DNA from: Mucilaginibacter_A sp041088075 | GTDB taxonomy: Bacteria; Bacteroidota; Bacteroidia; Sphingobacteriales; Sphingobacteriaceae | Direction of reading: 5' to 3' | Assembly: GCF_041088075.1 (NCBI RefSeq) | Contig: NZ_JBGCVY010000044.1 | Span: 56,259 to 120,258, forward strand | Length of the DNA stretch: 64,000 bases | The notes under the pieces: generated by a model | The model's database searches: none | Told to the model about the DNA's origin: nothing | The model's input: the letters and a program-made list of their open reading frames with translations, nothing else | Position numbers and translations under genes: made by a program | Part shown: piece by piece, positions 1 through 9,500 of the stretch | How the letters are laid out: every line of letters begins with the position of its first letter | How positions within the stretch are numbered: the first letter of the stretch is position 1

Positions 1-1
1 T

Positions 2-115
2 TCGGGATTTTCGTTTTTGGAAAAGATAAAAGTGGGCATCAAAAAATTAAACCCACCGCTGCCGGGAGAAGTAAAATATTCACTGGTAGAAATTACCTGG
101 ATAAAAGAAGCATGA
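2..115 (+). CDS. folB: dihydroneopterin aldolase FolB, C-terminal fragment
   Basis: Only the last 37 codons are in the window; the gene begins upstream. The frame reads through KLNPPLPGEV, the conserved C-terminal segment of dihydroneopterin aldolase (folate synthesis, 7,8-dihydroneopterin to 6-hydroxymethyl-dihydropterin plus glycolaldehyde), and ends EITWIKEA followed by TGA. The stop overlaps the glcD start as ATGA, so the two genes are translationally coupled. The last codons (IKEA) are made from a copy of the dispersed 12-mer TAAAAGAAGCAT at 102-113. The identification rests on a short segment but the motif fits FolB well. Confidence 0.72.
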   Translation, partial: SGFSFLEKIKVGIKKLNPPLPGEVKYSLVEITWIKEA

Positions 116-1509
116 GCTACAACACGATAACCGAAGATATTTTAAGCCAAATCAAAGCCATTGTCGGCGATCATGCTGTTTTTACGGATCTTGACGATCT
201 GGAAAATTACAGCCATGATGAAACGGAAGACCTGCGTTTTTATCCGCAGGTGGTGGTAAAACCGCAAACGCCGGAGCAGGTTTCGGAACTGATGAAGCTG
301 GCCAACGCGCATCATATTGCCGTTACGCCACGTGGTGGCGGCACGGGTTTAAGCGGTGGCGCGCTGCCCATCCACGGTGGTTTGCTAATTGCGATGGAAA
401 AGTTTAACCAAATCCTGGAAATTGACGAGCAAAACCTGCAGGCCACGGTTGAGCCGGGCGTAATTACCGAAGTTTTTATCAACGCCGCGGCCGAAAAAGG
501 CTTGCTTTATCCGGTTGACCCGGCCAGTAAAGGTTCCTGTTTTATCGGCGGCAATGTTTCGCATGGTTCGGGCGGTCCGCGCGTGGTGAAGTACGGGACG
601 ATCCGCGAGTATATTTTGAACCTGCAAGTGGTTTTGCCCAACGGCGAAATTATCTGGACGGGTGCAAATACCTTGAAATATGCTTCCGGCTACAACTTAA
701 CGCAACTGATGATCGGTTCGGAAGGAACGCTGGGCATTGTTACCAAAATCGTGGTGAAATTAGTGCCAAAACCGATGTTTGATCTGTTGCTGCTGGCTTC
801 GTTCCAAACAGATGAAGATGCCTGCAAAGCGGTTTCTGCTATTTTTCGGGCGGGCGTTATCCCTTCGGCTCTGGAGTTTATGGAGCGAAAAGGTGTGGAG
901 TGGGTGATGGAGCACGACGACATCAGTTTTGATCTGAAACCGGAAGTTTCCTCGTTTTTACTGATCGAAGTGGACGGCAGCAACCAGGACGTTTTGTTTA
1001 CCGATTGTGAGCGGATAAACGAAGTATTGGAGCAGCACCATTGTACAGAAGTGCTTTTTGCAGATACTTCGACCCAAAAAGAAGAATTGTGGCGCATGCG
1101 GCGGACGATGGCGGTTTCGGTGAAATCAAATTCGGTTTACAAAGAAGAAGATACGGTTGTTCCGCGCGCCGCTTTGCCGCAACTGCTGAAAGGCATCAAG
1201 GCGATTGGCGCAAAATATGGTTTTGGATCCGTTTGTTACGGACATGCGGGCGACGGCAATTTGCACGTCAACATCATCAAAGCCAACATGAGCGACGATG
1301 CTTGGAACAACGAACTGAAACACGGCATCCGCGAAATTTTTGAACTGACGGTTGCTTTAGGCGGGACTTTATCCGGCGAGCATGGCATTGGTTTGGTGCA
1401 AAAAGATTACATGCCGCTTAAATTTTCGGAAATCAATTTAAATTTAATGCGCGGCATCAAACAGGTTTTTGACCCCAACGGCATATTAAATCCAGGCAAG
1501 ATTTTTTAG
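112..1509 (+). CDS. glcD: FAD-linked oxidase, glycolate/D-lactate dehydrogenase GlcD type
   Basis: A 465-residue flavoprotein of the GlcD/VAO family that oxidises a 2-hydroxy acid such as glycolate or D-lactate. The N-terminal half is the PCMH FAD-binding domain, with PRGGGTGLSGGALP near residue 75 and GSEGTLGIVTKIVVKL near residue 205. The C-terminal FAD-oxidase domain carries CYGHAGDGNLHVNI and GGTLSGEHGIG. Length is normal for the family. ATG overlaps the folB stop by four bases. No GlcE or GlcF partner is nearby, so the protein probably works alone; the exact substrate cannot be read from the sequence. The last 50 bases of the gene plus 20 bases beyond recur at 2511-2581. Confidence 0.88.
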   Translation: MSYNTITEDILSQIKAIVGDHAVFTDLDDLENYSHDETEDLRFYPQVVVKPQTPEQVSELMKLANAHHIAVTPRGGGTGLSGGALPIHGGLLIAMEKFNQILEIDEQNLQATVEPGVITEVFINAAAEKGLLYPVDPASKGSCFIGGNVSHGSGGPRVVKYGTIREYILNLQVVLPNGEIIWTGANTLKYASGYNLTQLMIGSEGTLGIVTKIVVKLVPKPMFDLLLLASFQTDEDACKAVSAIFRAGVIPSALEFMERKGVEWVMEHDDISFDLKPEVSSFLLIEVDGSNQDVLFTDCERINEVLEQHHCTEVLFADTSTQKEELWRMRRTMAVSVKSNSVYKEEDTVVPRAALPQLLKGIKAIGAKYGFGSVCYGHAGDGNLHVNIIKANMSDDAWNNELKHGIREIFELTVALGGTLSGEHGIGLVQKDYMPLKFSEINLNLMRGIKQVFDPNGILNPGKIF

Positions 1510-1625
1510 TGGGTAAAAACAGTATCAGGGTTTGATATTGAAAGGCTAAGCGCAGTTTAAGTTTTTTTGTTAAATGTATAAGTACCGTTAACTTGTATAT
1601 CCAATTTAAAAATTGTATGAATCAC

Positions 1626-2441
1626 ATGAAACAACTTTTTACTTTGGTTATCATTTTTTTCAGTCTTAATTGCATTGGTCAAACTTATTCAAAAAACGAC
1701 TTCTATCCTTATCCAATATCAAAAGTACCTGCCAAAGAATGGGAGAAGTTAGATATTGCAAAAACTAAATCTTTTTCGGTTTTTATAAATGCTGGTAAGT
1801 TGAAAATTGTGAAAGACAAACCATTGCCTGCTGGCATCGAATATGCTTTTGCAAACGGTAAACTTTTAGCTTTTGATTGTGGCGAATGGGGCGGTGGGCT
1901 GTATTACAAACCGTTTGATGCTTCTAACGGAAGCTTTGTTGTGAATGGTCAAAATAAAAAAGCAACTAATGAAATTGGCAGTTATGATTTTATACTACCC
2001 GCTAAGGATCCAACAAGAAATTTAATAAAGGACAAATATGTTCGCGTTGCATCAGGAAATACTAAAGCTATCATCCCTTATAAAGATTATTGTCTGTTTA
2101 TTCAGGGACTTGCCCATATGTCTGAAAATTACGGCTCGCTATCCAAGCTTACTGTTCAAAAAGATTCTTTTACTGTTTCTAAAGTTTTGGATTTAGATGC
2201 TGCACCTACTACCATGACTGTTTATAAGGATAAGATTTTTATTCTTACTTATAATAGTTTTTATTGTATCAACAAACAGAAGAAAGAGTTAATATTGAAC
2301 AATCTTTTTTGGAGAGGGTTGTATCCGCATTCTATTGCTGTAATAAATGAAAGAAACATTTACATTGGAATATACGGTGGTTACGCAAAAATTAATTTGC
2401 CAAAAAAAGAATTGAAGCTATTTATGTATAACAAGCAGTAA
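1626..2441 (+). CDS. secreted protein of unknown function
   Basis: A 271-residue protein I do not recognise. An upstream in-frame ATG exists at 1593, but the ATG at 1626 starts a clean signal peptide (MKQLFTLVIIFFSLNCIGQ), so I prefer it; export to the periplasm or surface is likely. The mature part has alternating beta-rich segments and a GEWGGGLYYKPFD motif near residue 90, which might suggest a beta-propeller-like fold, but no catalytic signature is visible. Base composition is more AT-rich than glcD. The gene lies between glcD and a diverged copy of the glcD 3' end, which suggests it arrived by recombination. Confidence 0.6.
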   Translation: MKQLFTLVIIFFSLNCIGQTYSKNDFYPYPISKVPAKEWEKLDIAKTKSFSVFINAGKLKIVKDKPLPAGIEYAFANGKLLAFDCGEWGGGLYYKPFDASNGSFVVNGQNKKATNEIGSYDFILPAKDPTRNLIKDKYVRVASGNTKAIIPYKDYCLFIQGLAHMSENYGSLSKLTVQKDSFTVSKVLDLDAAPTTMTVYKDKIFILTYNSFYCINKQKKELILNNLFWRGLYPHSIAVINERNIYIGIYGGYAKINLPKKELKLFMYNKQ

Positions 2442-2510
2442 TTTAAAATTTTTTCTGAAATGGGAAAAAACTGCATTAAGGAAATCAAGGAATTAACAAT
2501 CATGTGATGT

Positions 2511-2581
2511 ATCAAACAGGTTTTTGATCCCAACGGAATTCTAAACCCGGGCAAGATTTTTTTAGTGGGTAAAAACAGTAT
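2511..2581 (+). repeat. second copy of the glcD 3' end
   Basis: This stretch matches 1456-1525, the last 50 bases of glcD plus 20 bases after it, at about 90 percent identity with one extra T. Most differences inside the coding part are synonymous, so both copies still spell IKQVFDPNGILNPGKIF. This points to a homologous glcD from a relative as the source rather than a simple local duplication. The extra T removes the stop codon frame. The copy is a remnant and is not part of an intact gene. Confidence 0.8.
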
Positions 2582-2814
2582 GCCGGTGCTGTTTCTTTTC
2601 AGGAAAAAAAACATACCGTTCAAGGCTTGGCGAAGGACTGGAAATAGAAATCCTTCAGCCGAAACCAAAGTTAAATTTATAATCAAATGTGATGCTTCTT
2701 TTACCGGCCAGTTTTGTTCCGTCTGCCGGAACTGAGACAAAATAGCAAAACAAAAGTTGATGTTTATTACGTCCGCCAGTTTTTTGCCAAACCAATGTTG
2801 GGCGACGCCTTTCT
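2582..2814. other. intergenic stretch with one dispersed 12-mer
   Basis: No gene is visible. A copy of ATGCTTCTTTTA lies at 2692-2703. From 2755 onward the sequence forms the downstream border of the toxin-antitoxin module. Confidence 0.5.
2755..2771. repeat. direct repeat bordering the toxin-antitoxin module (left)
   Basis: The 17 bases here match 3539-3556 with one substitution and one single-base gap; the shared core is GTTTATTACG. The two copies bracket the toxin-antitoxin pair. An inverted GTTGGGCG core (2802-2810 region and 3571-3578 region, opposite orientations) lies just beside each. This is consistent with insertion or excision of a discrete unit of about 785 bp. Confidence 0.5.
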
Positions 2815-3141
2815 TTATGTTAGTTGAATATATTCGTTTTCAAGCTTGACGTTGAAATTTATTTCCGCTTTCAAAGCTTTAAACACTTTTAAAATAGTAT
2901 CAATTGTTGCACTGTTTGCACTACTTTCAAGTTTAGATATTTGCGATTTTTGAACACCGATCAGTTTGCCTAATTGTTCCTGGGTCAGATTACGTTCTTG
3001 TCGCGCCATTTTTATCATTCGTCCCAAAACGTCCATGCGAAGTTCATACTCGTAATTATCCCTGTCAATAGTTCCAACTTGTCCGATATATCTGTCTTTC
3101 ATTTCGGCAAGCGAATATGATTTCATTTCTTTTTTAGCCAT
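2815..3141 (-). CDS. HigA-like Xre-family antitoxin
   Basis: A 108-residue DNA-binding protein with one helix-turn-helix domain at about residues 38-92 (RNLTQEQLGKLIGVQKSQISKLES). It is the typical antitoxin partner of a RelE/ParE-fold toxin: it should neutralise the toxin by binding and repress the operon by binding the palindrome upstream. It starts two bases after the toxin stop, so the order is toxin first, antitoxin second, as in HigBA modules. Composition is AT-rich compared with the surrounding core genes, in keeping with an acquired module. Confidence 0.85.
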   Translation of the reverse strand: MAKKEMKSYSLAEMKDRYIGQVGTIDRDNYEYELRMDVLGRMIKMARQERNLTQEQLGKLIGVQKSQISKLESSANSATIDTILKVFKALKAEINFNVKLENEYIQLT

Positions 3142-3143
3142 AA

Positions 3144-3485
3144 TTATTTTTTCTTTTTGTTGTTAAAATATTCTTCCCGAATTCGTTCGGCTTTATCAAT
3201 TTCCTTTTGAGGAACTTTATTGTCTTTTTTTACAAACCCGTGAGTTGCCAACACTAACGTTTCAGTAGATCCAGTTTTGTCCCAAAATGCAAGAAGCCTG
3301 TTTTGATTGCCAAAATATTGACTTCTAAATTCCCAGATTTCATCTTTTAGTTTTTTAAATAGTTTTGGGTCATTCGTCTGTTCTGCCAAGTCAATATTGT
3401 AAAATACTTTGCTTGCAGATTTTTTGTCGAGTTTGGCAATAAACTCGTCAGCTTCTTCTAAAAATCTTGTTTCAAAATATTTCAC
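3144..3485 (-). CDS. HigB/Gp49-type RelE-superfamily toxin
   Basis: A 113-residue protein of the phage-derived Gp49-like (HigB/RelE) toxin family, which acts as an mRNA interferase. The family signatures are visible: FRSQYFGNQNRLLAFWD at about residues 54-70 and LATHGFVKKDNKVPQKEIDKA at about 79-99, with a basic tail. It is the first gene of a two-gene operon with the Xre antitoxin. A perfect 24-bp palindrome lies 27 bases upstream. Activity cannot be proven from sequence, but the pair is complete and intact. Confidence 0.85.
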   Translation of the reverse strand: MKYFETRFLEEADEFIAKLDKKSASKVFYNIDLAEQTNDPKLFKKLKDEIWEFRSQYFGNQNRLLAFWDKTGSTETLVLATHGFVKKDNKVPQKEIDKAERIREEYFNNKKKK

Positions 3486-3511
3486 TCAATTAGTTTTCAC
3501 CAAAAATAACA

Positions 3512-3535
3512 AAAGTTTCTAAATTTAGAAACTTT
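3512..3535. promoter_or_regulatory. 24-bp perfect palindrome, probable operator of the toxin-antitoxin operon
   Basis: Twelve-base arms meet at a central AAATTT; the arms read AAAGTTTCTAAA and its complement. The site lies just upstream of the toxin start (3485), where an Xre antitoxin would bind to repress its own operon. Confidence 0.65.
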
Positions 3536-3538
3536 AAT

Positions 3539-3556
3539 AGTCGATTGTTTATTACG
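3539..3556. repeat. direct repeat bordering the toxin-antitoxin module (right)
   Basis: Partner of 2755-2771 (see that entry). Just beyond it, at about 3569-3580, lies the inverted partner of the GTTGGGCG core found on the left border. Confidence 0.5.
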
Positions 3557-3922
3557 CTAGGTTCTTAAAAGGGACGCCCAACGGTTGCATTGCCAGTGCC
3601 GTTTGTGCTTAAAAATCATACGATAAAAGAAGCATCGCTAAAGCAACAACGTTTTGAGAAATTATTTAAACTTTTTTTCCGTGCCGATGCTTCTTTTACC
3701 GCCTAAAAATCTAACTGTTTAGTTTTCTGATTTATCATAAGCAGGCAAGCACCAATTTTTGCCTGGTAAAAGAAGCATTGGCATTTTGATTGTATAAATT
3801 TAAACTGTTGCGTAAATTTAAACAACTTCAGGGCAAACCGTTTTAAGCGGGTAGCAAGAAATGTAAAAATTGGATTACAATGATGGCCAAACAAGCTGAT
3901 TTTCTAAAAAAGAAGTTAATAT
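3557..3922. repeat. intergenic stretch with three dispersed 12-mers
   Basis: No gene is supported; a 63-codon frame on the minus strand here merely reads through repeat copies. TAAAAGAAGCAT lies at 3624-3635 and 3767-3778, and ATGCTTCTTTTA at 3686-3697. The copies at 3624 and 3686 face outward and share a two-base complementary extension. The 3767 copy carries the full AT-rich left flank beginning ACCAATTTTT at 3751. A 15-mer related to AAGTTGTTTAAACTT is at 3814-3828. Confidence 0.7.
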
Positions 3923-3940
3923 GTTAATCATATGATTAAC
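3923..3940. promoter_or_regulatory. 18-bp palindromic operator upstream of the efflux operon
   Basis: The sequence GTTAATCATATGATTAAC is a perfect palindrome 56 bases before the TolC start. Almost the same site (arms GTTAATC and GATTAAC, 4-bp centre) is at 40904-40921 upstream of the Mla-like operon. The size and symmetry suit a dimeric TetR- or MarR-type regulator, but none is encoded nearby. Confidence 0.6.
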
Positions 3941-3996
3941 TATTTTAAAACATATAAGTTATTTTGTGCTTAAATGAAGTAATACCTGATCCTGTT

Positions 3997-5346
3997 ATGC
4001 ATTTTAACATAAGTAAAATTTACTGCATCCTGTTCTTTACGTTCTGCTGCCCTTATATTTTAAAAGCACAAACAGCACGGGATTCCCTTTCGCCGGTTGT
4101 TTCTTTGCAGGAATGTATCCGATATGCTTTAAAAAACCAGCCTGTTTTGAGGCAAACACAGCTTGACCAGGAAATCAACGAACGCAACATTGATATTGCT
4201 TTGTCTGCCTGGTTGCCGCAGCTAAACGGGACTGGTAGTTTGCAGCATTATTTTGAGCTGCCTACCTCGGCTTTTCCAAATACCGCCGGCGGTACTACGG
4301 TTACGCGTTTGGGTTTGTACAATAACTCTACGCTTACGCTTGGTGCAAGCCAGGTTATCTACAACAACGATGTGCTGTTGGCTTCGCGCGGTGCAAAATA
4401 TTCCAGGCGTTTCTACCAGCAAAACACACAAGTTAGCCAGGTTAATACTGTTGCCGATGTAAGCAAGGCTTTTTACGATGTGCTGCTTTCCCAAAAACAA
4501 TTGGACATTATCAATGCGGATATTGCCCGTTTGCGGCTTGCTTTAAAAGATGCTTATGCGCAATACCAGGCCGGTGTGGTAGATAAAATTGATTACAAAC
4601 AGGCCACCATCGCTTTAAACAATGCTTTGGCCAGTTACAAAGCCACCCAGGAAGCGGTAAAATCAAAGACGGCCGTTTTAAGGCAATTTATGGGGATTAC
4701 GGCCGAACGGACAATTATGCCAGTTTATGACAGTGTTCGTTTGGAACAGGAAACCCACATTGATACTATGCAGATGCTGGATGTGCGGAACCGGCCGGAG
4801 TACCAGCAATTGGAAACCCAGCGCAACCTCCAAAACTTAAATGTAAGTTATTACAAGTGGGGGTTTTTGCCATCTGTGGGTGCTTTCGGAAACTACAATG
4901 TGAATTTTTTGAACAACCAGTTTTCCGACCTGTACAACAAAGGATTTCCTAACTCTTTGATCGGGCTAAATTTAAGCATCCCTATTTTTCAGGGAACGCG
5001 CCGTTTGCAAAATTTGCGCAAGGCCAGGTTGCAGGTAGATCGCGCCGATTTAGATATCGTAAACCTGCATACCCAAATCAACACAGAATATGAGCAGGCA
5101 TTGAGCAACTATAAAAGCAGCTATTTTGATTTGCAGACTTTGAAACAGAACGTGGATTTGTCGCGTGATGTGTACAACGTCGTTTTTCTGCAATACCGGG
5201 AAGGCATCAAAACTTATTTGGATGTGATTGTGGCACAGTCAGACCTGCGCACTTCCGAATTAAATTATAACAATGCGCTTTTTACCTTGCTTTCCAGCAA
5301 AATAGATTTGCAAAGGGCTTTGGGTTCCCTTTCGGTTAATTATTAG
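3997..5346 (+). CDS. TolC-family outer membrane efflux protein
   Basis: A 449-residue outer membrane factor forming the trimeric exit duct of an RND pump. An in-frame ATG also occurs at 3964, but the ATG at 3997 begins a signal peptide ending near YILKAQ. Two outer-membrane-efflux repeats follow: the first contains LQECIRYALKNQPVL near residue 40, the second GLNLSIPIFQGTRRLQNLRKA near residue 325, each followed by long coiled-coil helices (QYQAGVVDKIDYKQA; QYREGIKTYLDVIVAQSDL). It is the first gene of a three-gene operon with the adaptor 14 bases downstream. A palindromic operator lies upstream. Confidence 0.9.
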   Translation: MHFNISKIYCILFFTFCCPYILKAQTARDSLSPVVSLQECIRYALKNQPVLRQTQLDQEINERNIDIALSAWLPQLNGTGSLQHYFELPTSAFPNTAGGTTVTRLGLYNNSTLTLGASQVIYNNDVLLASRGAKYSRRFYQQNTQVSQVNTVADVSKAFYDVLLSQKQLDIINADIARLRLALKDAYAQYQAGVVDKIDYKQATIALNNALASYKATQEAVKSKTAVLRQFMGITAERTIMPVYDSVRLEQETHIDTMQMLDVRNRPEYQQLETQRNLQNLNVSYYKWGFLPSVGAFGNYNVNFLNNQFSDLYNKGFPNSLIGLNLSIPIFQGTRRLQNLRKARLQVDRADLDIVNLHTQINTEYEQALSNYKSSYFDLQTLKQNVDLSRDVYNVVFLQYREGIKTYLDVIVAQSDLRTSELNYNNALFTLLSSKIDLQRALGSLSVNY

Positions 5347-5360
5347 AATTTATCTACCTC

Positions 5361-6491
5361 ATGAAAAATAAATATACCACGCTTGTGCTGTTAGTTGTTT
5401 CAGCTACCTGGATATCCTGTTCCAAATCACAAAAAAAGAGCACGGCCATACCGCCAACGCCGGTAAACGTACAGGCTGCCGAAAAAACAGACGCTACTTA
5501 TTACGACCAATTTGCAGGCACTGTAGTTGCTTTAAACAGTGTTGAACTGCGCTCTCAGGTTGCCGGTTTTATTACCGGTATTTTTTTTAAGGAGGGAGAC
5601 GTAGTCCCGAAGGGGAAAATCTTGTACGAGATAGACCGCCGCTTGTATGAAGCCACGTACCAGCAGGCGCAAGCCAATTTGGTAAGCGCGCAGGCCAGCC
5701 TTAACCGGGCGCAAAAAGATGCAGACCGATATACACAATTGCTGAAACAAGACGCAGTTGCACGCCAGTTGGTAGATAATGCCATTGCCACTTTAGAAAC
5801 CAGCCGGAGCCAGGTAGCTGCTGCTGCGGCAGGTGTGCGGTCGGCCAGGGCAAATTTAAGTTACTCCATTATCAAAGCCCCTTTTACCGGCCGCATCGGT
5901 ATTTCGCAAGTGAGGTTAGGGGCTCAGATTAGCCCGGGCAGCACCTTGTTGAACACCATTTCATCCGAAAACCCGATTGCGGTAGATTTTGTGGTAGATG
6001 AAAGTAACATCAGCCGTTTTGACCAGTTGCTGAATAAACGCGTAAAACAGGATTCGACCTTTAAAATGGTTTTGCCTACCGGCGAAACGTATGCCTATCC
6101 GGGCAAAATAGCGGTTATAGATAGGGGCGTAAACAACCAAACCGGGACCATCAAAGTACGCGTACGCTTCCCAAACCCAAAAGACAAATTGGTTGACGGT
6201 ATGAGCTGTTCGATCAATGTATTGAACAAAGCTTCCGGCGATCAGGTAGTTATCCCGAACAAAGCGGTGGTAGAGCAAATGGGCGAATACTTCGTTTACC
6301 TGGCCAAAGATACCATTGCCAAGCAAATCAAAGTAAAAACCGGGCCGAAAGTCAACAGCAACATTGTTATTTTGAGCGGCATCAAAGAAGGCGACAAGGT
6401 CATCACCGAAGGTTTGCAAAGGCTCCGCGATGGCGGCCATATCACTTTGGGTGCACCAAAACCGGCACCGCAAGGCCAACCAGGCAAATAA
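5361..6491 (+). CDS. AcrA-type RND periplasmic adaptor lipoprotein
   Basis: A 376-residue membrane-fusion protein linking the inner membrane pump to TolC. The lipoprotein signal ends in WISCSKS, so the cysteine near residue 20 is probably lipidated. The split lipoyl domain is visible (VELRSQVAGFITGIFFKEGDVVPKG and FTGRIGISQVRLGAQISPG), with an alpha-helical hairpin between and beta-barrel and membrane-proximal domains after. The C-terminus is a proline-glutamine tail. It lies 14 bases after tolC and 30 bases before the pump gene, in one operon. Confidence 0.92.
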   Translation: MKNKYTTLVLLVVSATWISCSKSQKKSTAIPPTPVNVQAAEKTDATYYDQFAGTVVALNSVELRSQVAGFITGIFFKEGDVVPKGKILYEIDRRLYEATYQQAQANLVSAQASLNRAQKDADRYTQLLKQDAVARQLVDNAIATLETSRSQVAAAAAGVRSARANLSYSIIKAPFTGRIGISQVRLGAQISPGSTLLNTISSENPIAVDFVVDESNISRFDQLLNKRVKQDSTFKMVLPTGETYAYPGKIAVIDRGVNNQTGTIKVRVRFPNPKDKLVDGMSCSINVLNKASGDQVVIPNKAVVEQMGEYFVYLAKDTIAKQIKVKTGPKVNSNIVILSGIKEGDKVITEGLQRLRDGGHITLGAPKPAPQGQPGK

Positions 6492-6521
6492 TTTTTAAAA
6501 AAGACTTAGTAAAAGCATCAA

Positions 6522-9500
6522 ATGATTGCAGAAACTTTTATACGCAGGCCCGTAACCGCTATGGTTATCTCCTTGGTTATCGTGATTGTGGGTTTATTGG
6601 CCATGAGTTCTTTGTCCATCGGGCAATATCCAGAAATTACCCCTCCAACCGTAAACATTACCAGTACTTACACCGGTGCCGATGCCCAAACGGTAGAGCA
6701 AACGGTGGCCACACCAGTGGAAGTGCAGGTAAACGGAACGCCTGGCATGACTTACCTGACCAGTAACAGTACCAGCAACGGGCAAATGAGCATGACAGCC
6801 AATTTTGAAGTAGGTACAAATATTGACATAGCCACGCTGGATGTACAAAACAGGGTAAGTATCGCCACGCCTACCTTACCGCAGGAAGTGCAGCGTTTGG
6901 GCATAACCGTGCGCAAAAGAAACCCAAGTATTCTGATGCTGGTTGCCTTGTTCTCACCAAAAGGGACACATAATGTTACTTTTTTGGACAACTACACCAA
7001 TATTTTTATTAAAGATGCCTTGGGCAGAACCAAGGGTGTGGGCGATATTTTTACCCGTGCCGATGATTTTAGTATGCGTATCTGGCTAAAGCCCGACAAG
7101 CTTTCTCAATTGTCTATTACGCCGGCACAAGTTACGGCCGCTTTGCAGGAGCAAAACGTGCAGGTAGCTGCCGGAACGGTAGGGGCGCCCCCGCAAAAAA
7201 ACTCTCAGGTGTATGAATATACTGTTTTTGTGAAGGGAAGATTGGTGAAACCGGAAGAATTTGGAAACGTCATCGTTAAAACTGATCCGGCTACCGGTTC
7301 TATTGTTTATTTAAAAGACGTGGCACGGGTAGAACTGGGCAAGTTTAACTATACGGGCAATTCCTTTGTGGATGGAAAAAGGGCTTCCTACCTCTTGGTT
7401 TACCAGGCACCGGGCAGCAATGCGCTTTCTACTGCCGAAGGTGTTTATGCCATGATGGCCCAGCTTAAAAAGCAGTTTCCTGCAGATGTGGATTACGTAG
7501 TGCCTTTCGAGTCGGTTTCAGTGGTGCAGGTTTCTGTAAAAGAAGTGGTTGAAACCTTAGTGATCGCTTTGGTCCTGGTGATTATTGTAGTGTACCTGTT
7601 CCTGCAAAGCTGGCGTGCCACTTTAATCCCGGTATTGGCCATCCCGGTTTCCATCATTGGCACTTTTATATTTTTTATACCGCTCGGCTTTACCATCAAT
7701 ACTTTAACCCTGTTTGGTTTTGTGCTGGCGATAGGTATCGTGGTGGATGATGCCATTGTGGTGGTAGAAGCCGTACAGCAACACATGGACGAGGAGGGCA
7801 TGTCGCCAACGGATGCCACTTTACAGGCCATGAAGGATATTTCGGCCCCGGTAATTGCCATTGCTTTGATCCTTGCCGCAGTGTTTATACCGGTTGGTTT
7901 TATCCCGGGGATTGTAGGCCGCTTGTATCAGCAATTCGCCATTACCATTGCTATTTCTGTGCTGATCTCTGCTTTTGTTGCTTTGTCTTTAACACCTGCT
8001 TTATGTACGCTGATTTTAAAACCGACCAATAAGGACAAAAAGTCTTCGTCTTGGTTAGACAGATTTTTTAAGGTGTTTAACGATTGGTTTGAAAGCGTTA
8101 CTTCCCGTTACCGCAACGGGGTTGACAAAGGTATCCATCATGCAAAATTTGTGGTGATTATATTAGTCTGTCTCATTGTTGGGGCCTTGCTGCTGTTTAA
8201 AAACAAACCTTCCGGATTTATCCCTACTGAGGATGAAGGCAGGATCTACATCACTTTTGATTTGCCGGAAGCTTCTTCTACCACCCGTACGGTTGCGGTG
8301 ATTAAACGGATGATGGGCATACTGGACAGCATACCGGGCGTAGGGCATTACGCCGCATTGGGCGGGTTAAATGCGGTTACTTTTGCCAATAAATCAAACA
8401 GTGGTACTATTTTTTGCTCCCTTAAACCCTGGGACGAACGGAAAGACAAATCGTTGCAATTGACGGCAATGGTTGCCAAACTGCAGCAAAAATTATCGGT
8501 GATAAAAGAAGCAAGTATTGTGGTTATCCCTCCGCCAGCCATACCGGGCTTAGGCAATACGGCAGGTTTCTCTTTCATCATCGAACAAAAAGAGCCAAGT
8601 ACGGATATCAAAGGCTTTGAAGGCGTAATCCAAAATTTTGTGGCCGAAGCCAATAAACGGCCTGAAATTTCCAGGGCTTTTACCTTTTTTACAGCCCGTA
8701 CACCCAGTTACCAGTTGGAGGTTGACCGTGAAAAAGCCAAAAAAATGGGTGTGCTGGTTTCTGATATTTTTAGCGCATTAGGAACTTATTTGGGAAGTAC
8801 TTACGTAAACGACTTTACCATTTACGGCCGTAATTTCCGTGTGCTGGAACAGGCAGATTCCACTTATCGTACCGATATAAAAAACCTGGGGCAATATTTT
8901 GTGCGGAATTCGGCAGGAACAATGGTGCCTTTAAGTACGCTTACTTCTTACAAAGTTATAGAAAGCGCCCCGCTTATTTCCCATTACAACCTGTTCCGGT
9001 CTTCAGAAATTGATGGCGGCTCGGCACCGGGCTACAGTAGCGGCGATGCATTAACTGCCCTAAAAGAAGTAGCGGCCAAAACTTTGCCGCAAGGTTATGG
9101 CTACGAGTTTTCGGGTTTAAGCCGGGAAGAACTGGCTTCCGGTTCCAAAACCATCTACATTTTCGGCCTGTCCATTATGTTTGTGTTTTTGTTCCTGGCC
9201 GCGCTATACGAAAGCTGGTCGGTTCCTTTTTCCGTTTTGCTGGCCGTACCGATCGGTGCTTTTGGCGCCATTTTGTTTCTAACGTTTGTGCCGCATATTG
9301 ATAATAATATTTATGCCCAGATTGGGTTGATCACGCTGATCGGTTTGGCTGCCAAAAACGCGATCCTGATTGTGGAGTTTGCCAAAGAAAGGGTGGACAA
9401 AGGCATGGACCTGGAAGAATCAACACTGGAAGCCGTAAAGCTGCGTTTGAGGCCGATTATCATGACTTCGCTGGCTTTTATACTGGGCGTTTTGCCCTTG

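Noticed and set aside
2755..3580. Integron cassette with true attC sites
   Set aside because: Only GTTGGGC-like cores are visible; full R and L boxes with the expected fold could not be drawn, and no integrase is present. Kept only as a hypothesis.
3703..3894. 63-codon minus-strand open frame
   Set aside because: It is made largely of translated dispersed elements (CFFYQAKIG), which recur in other spurious frames, and has no start context.
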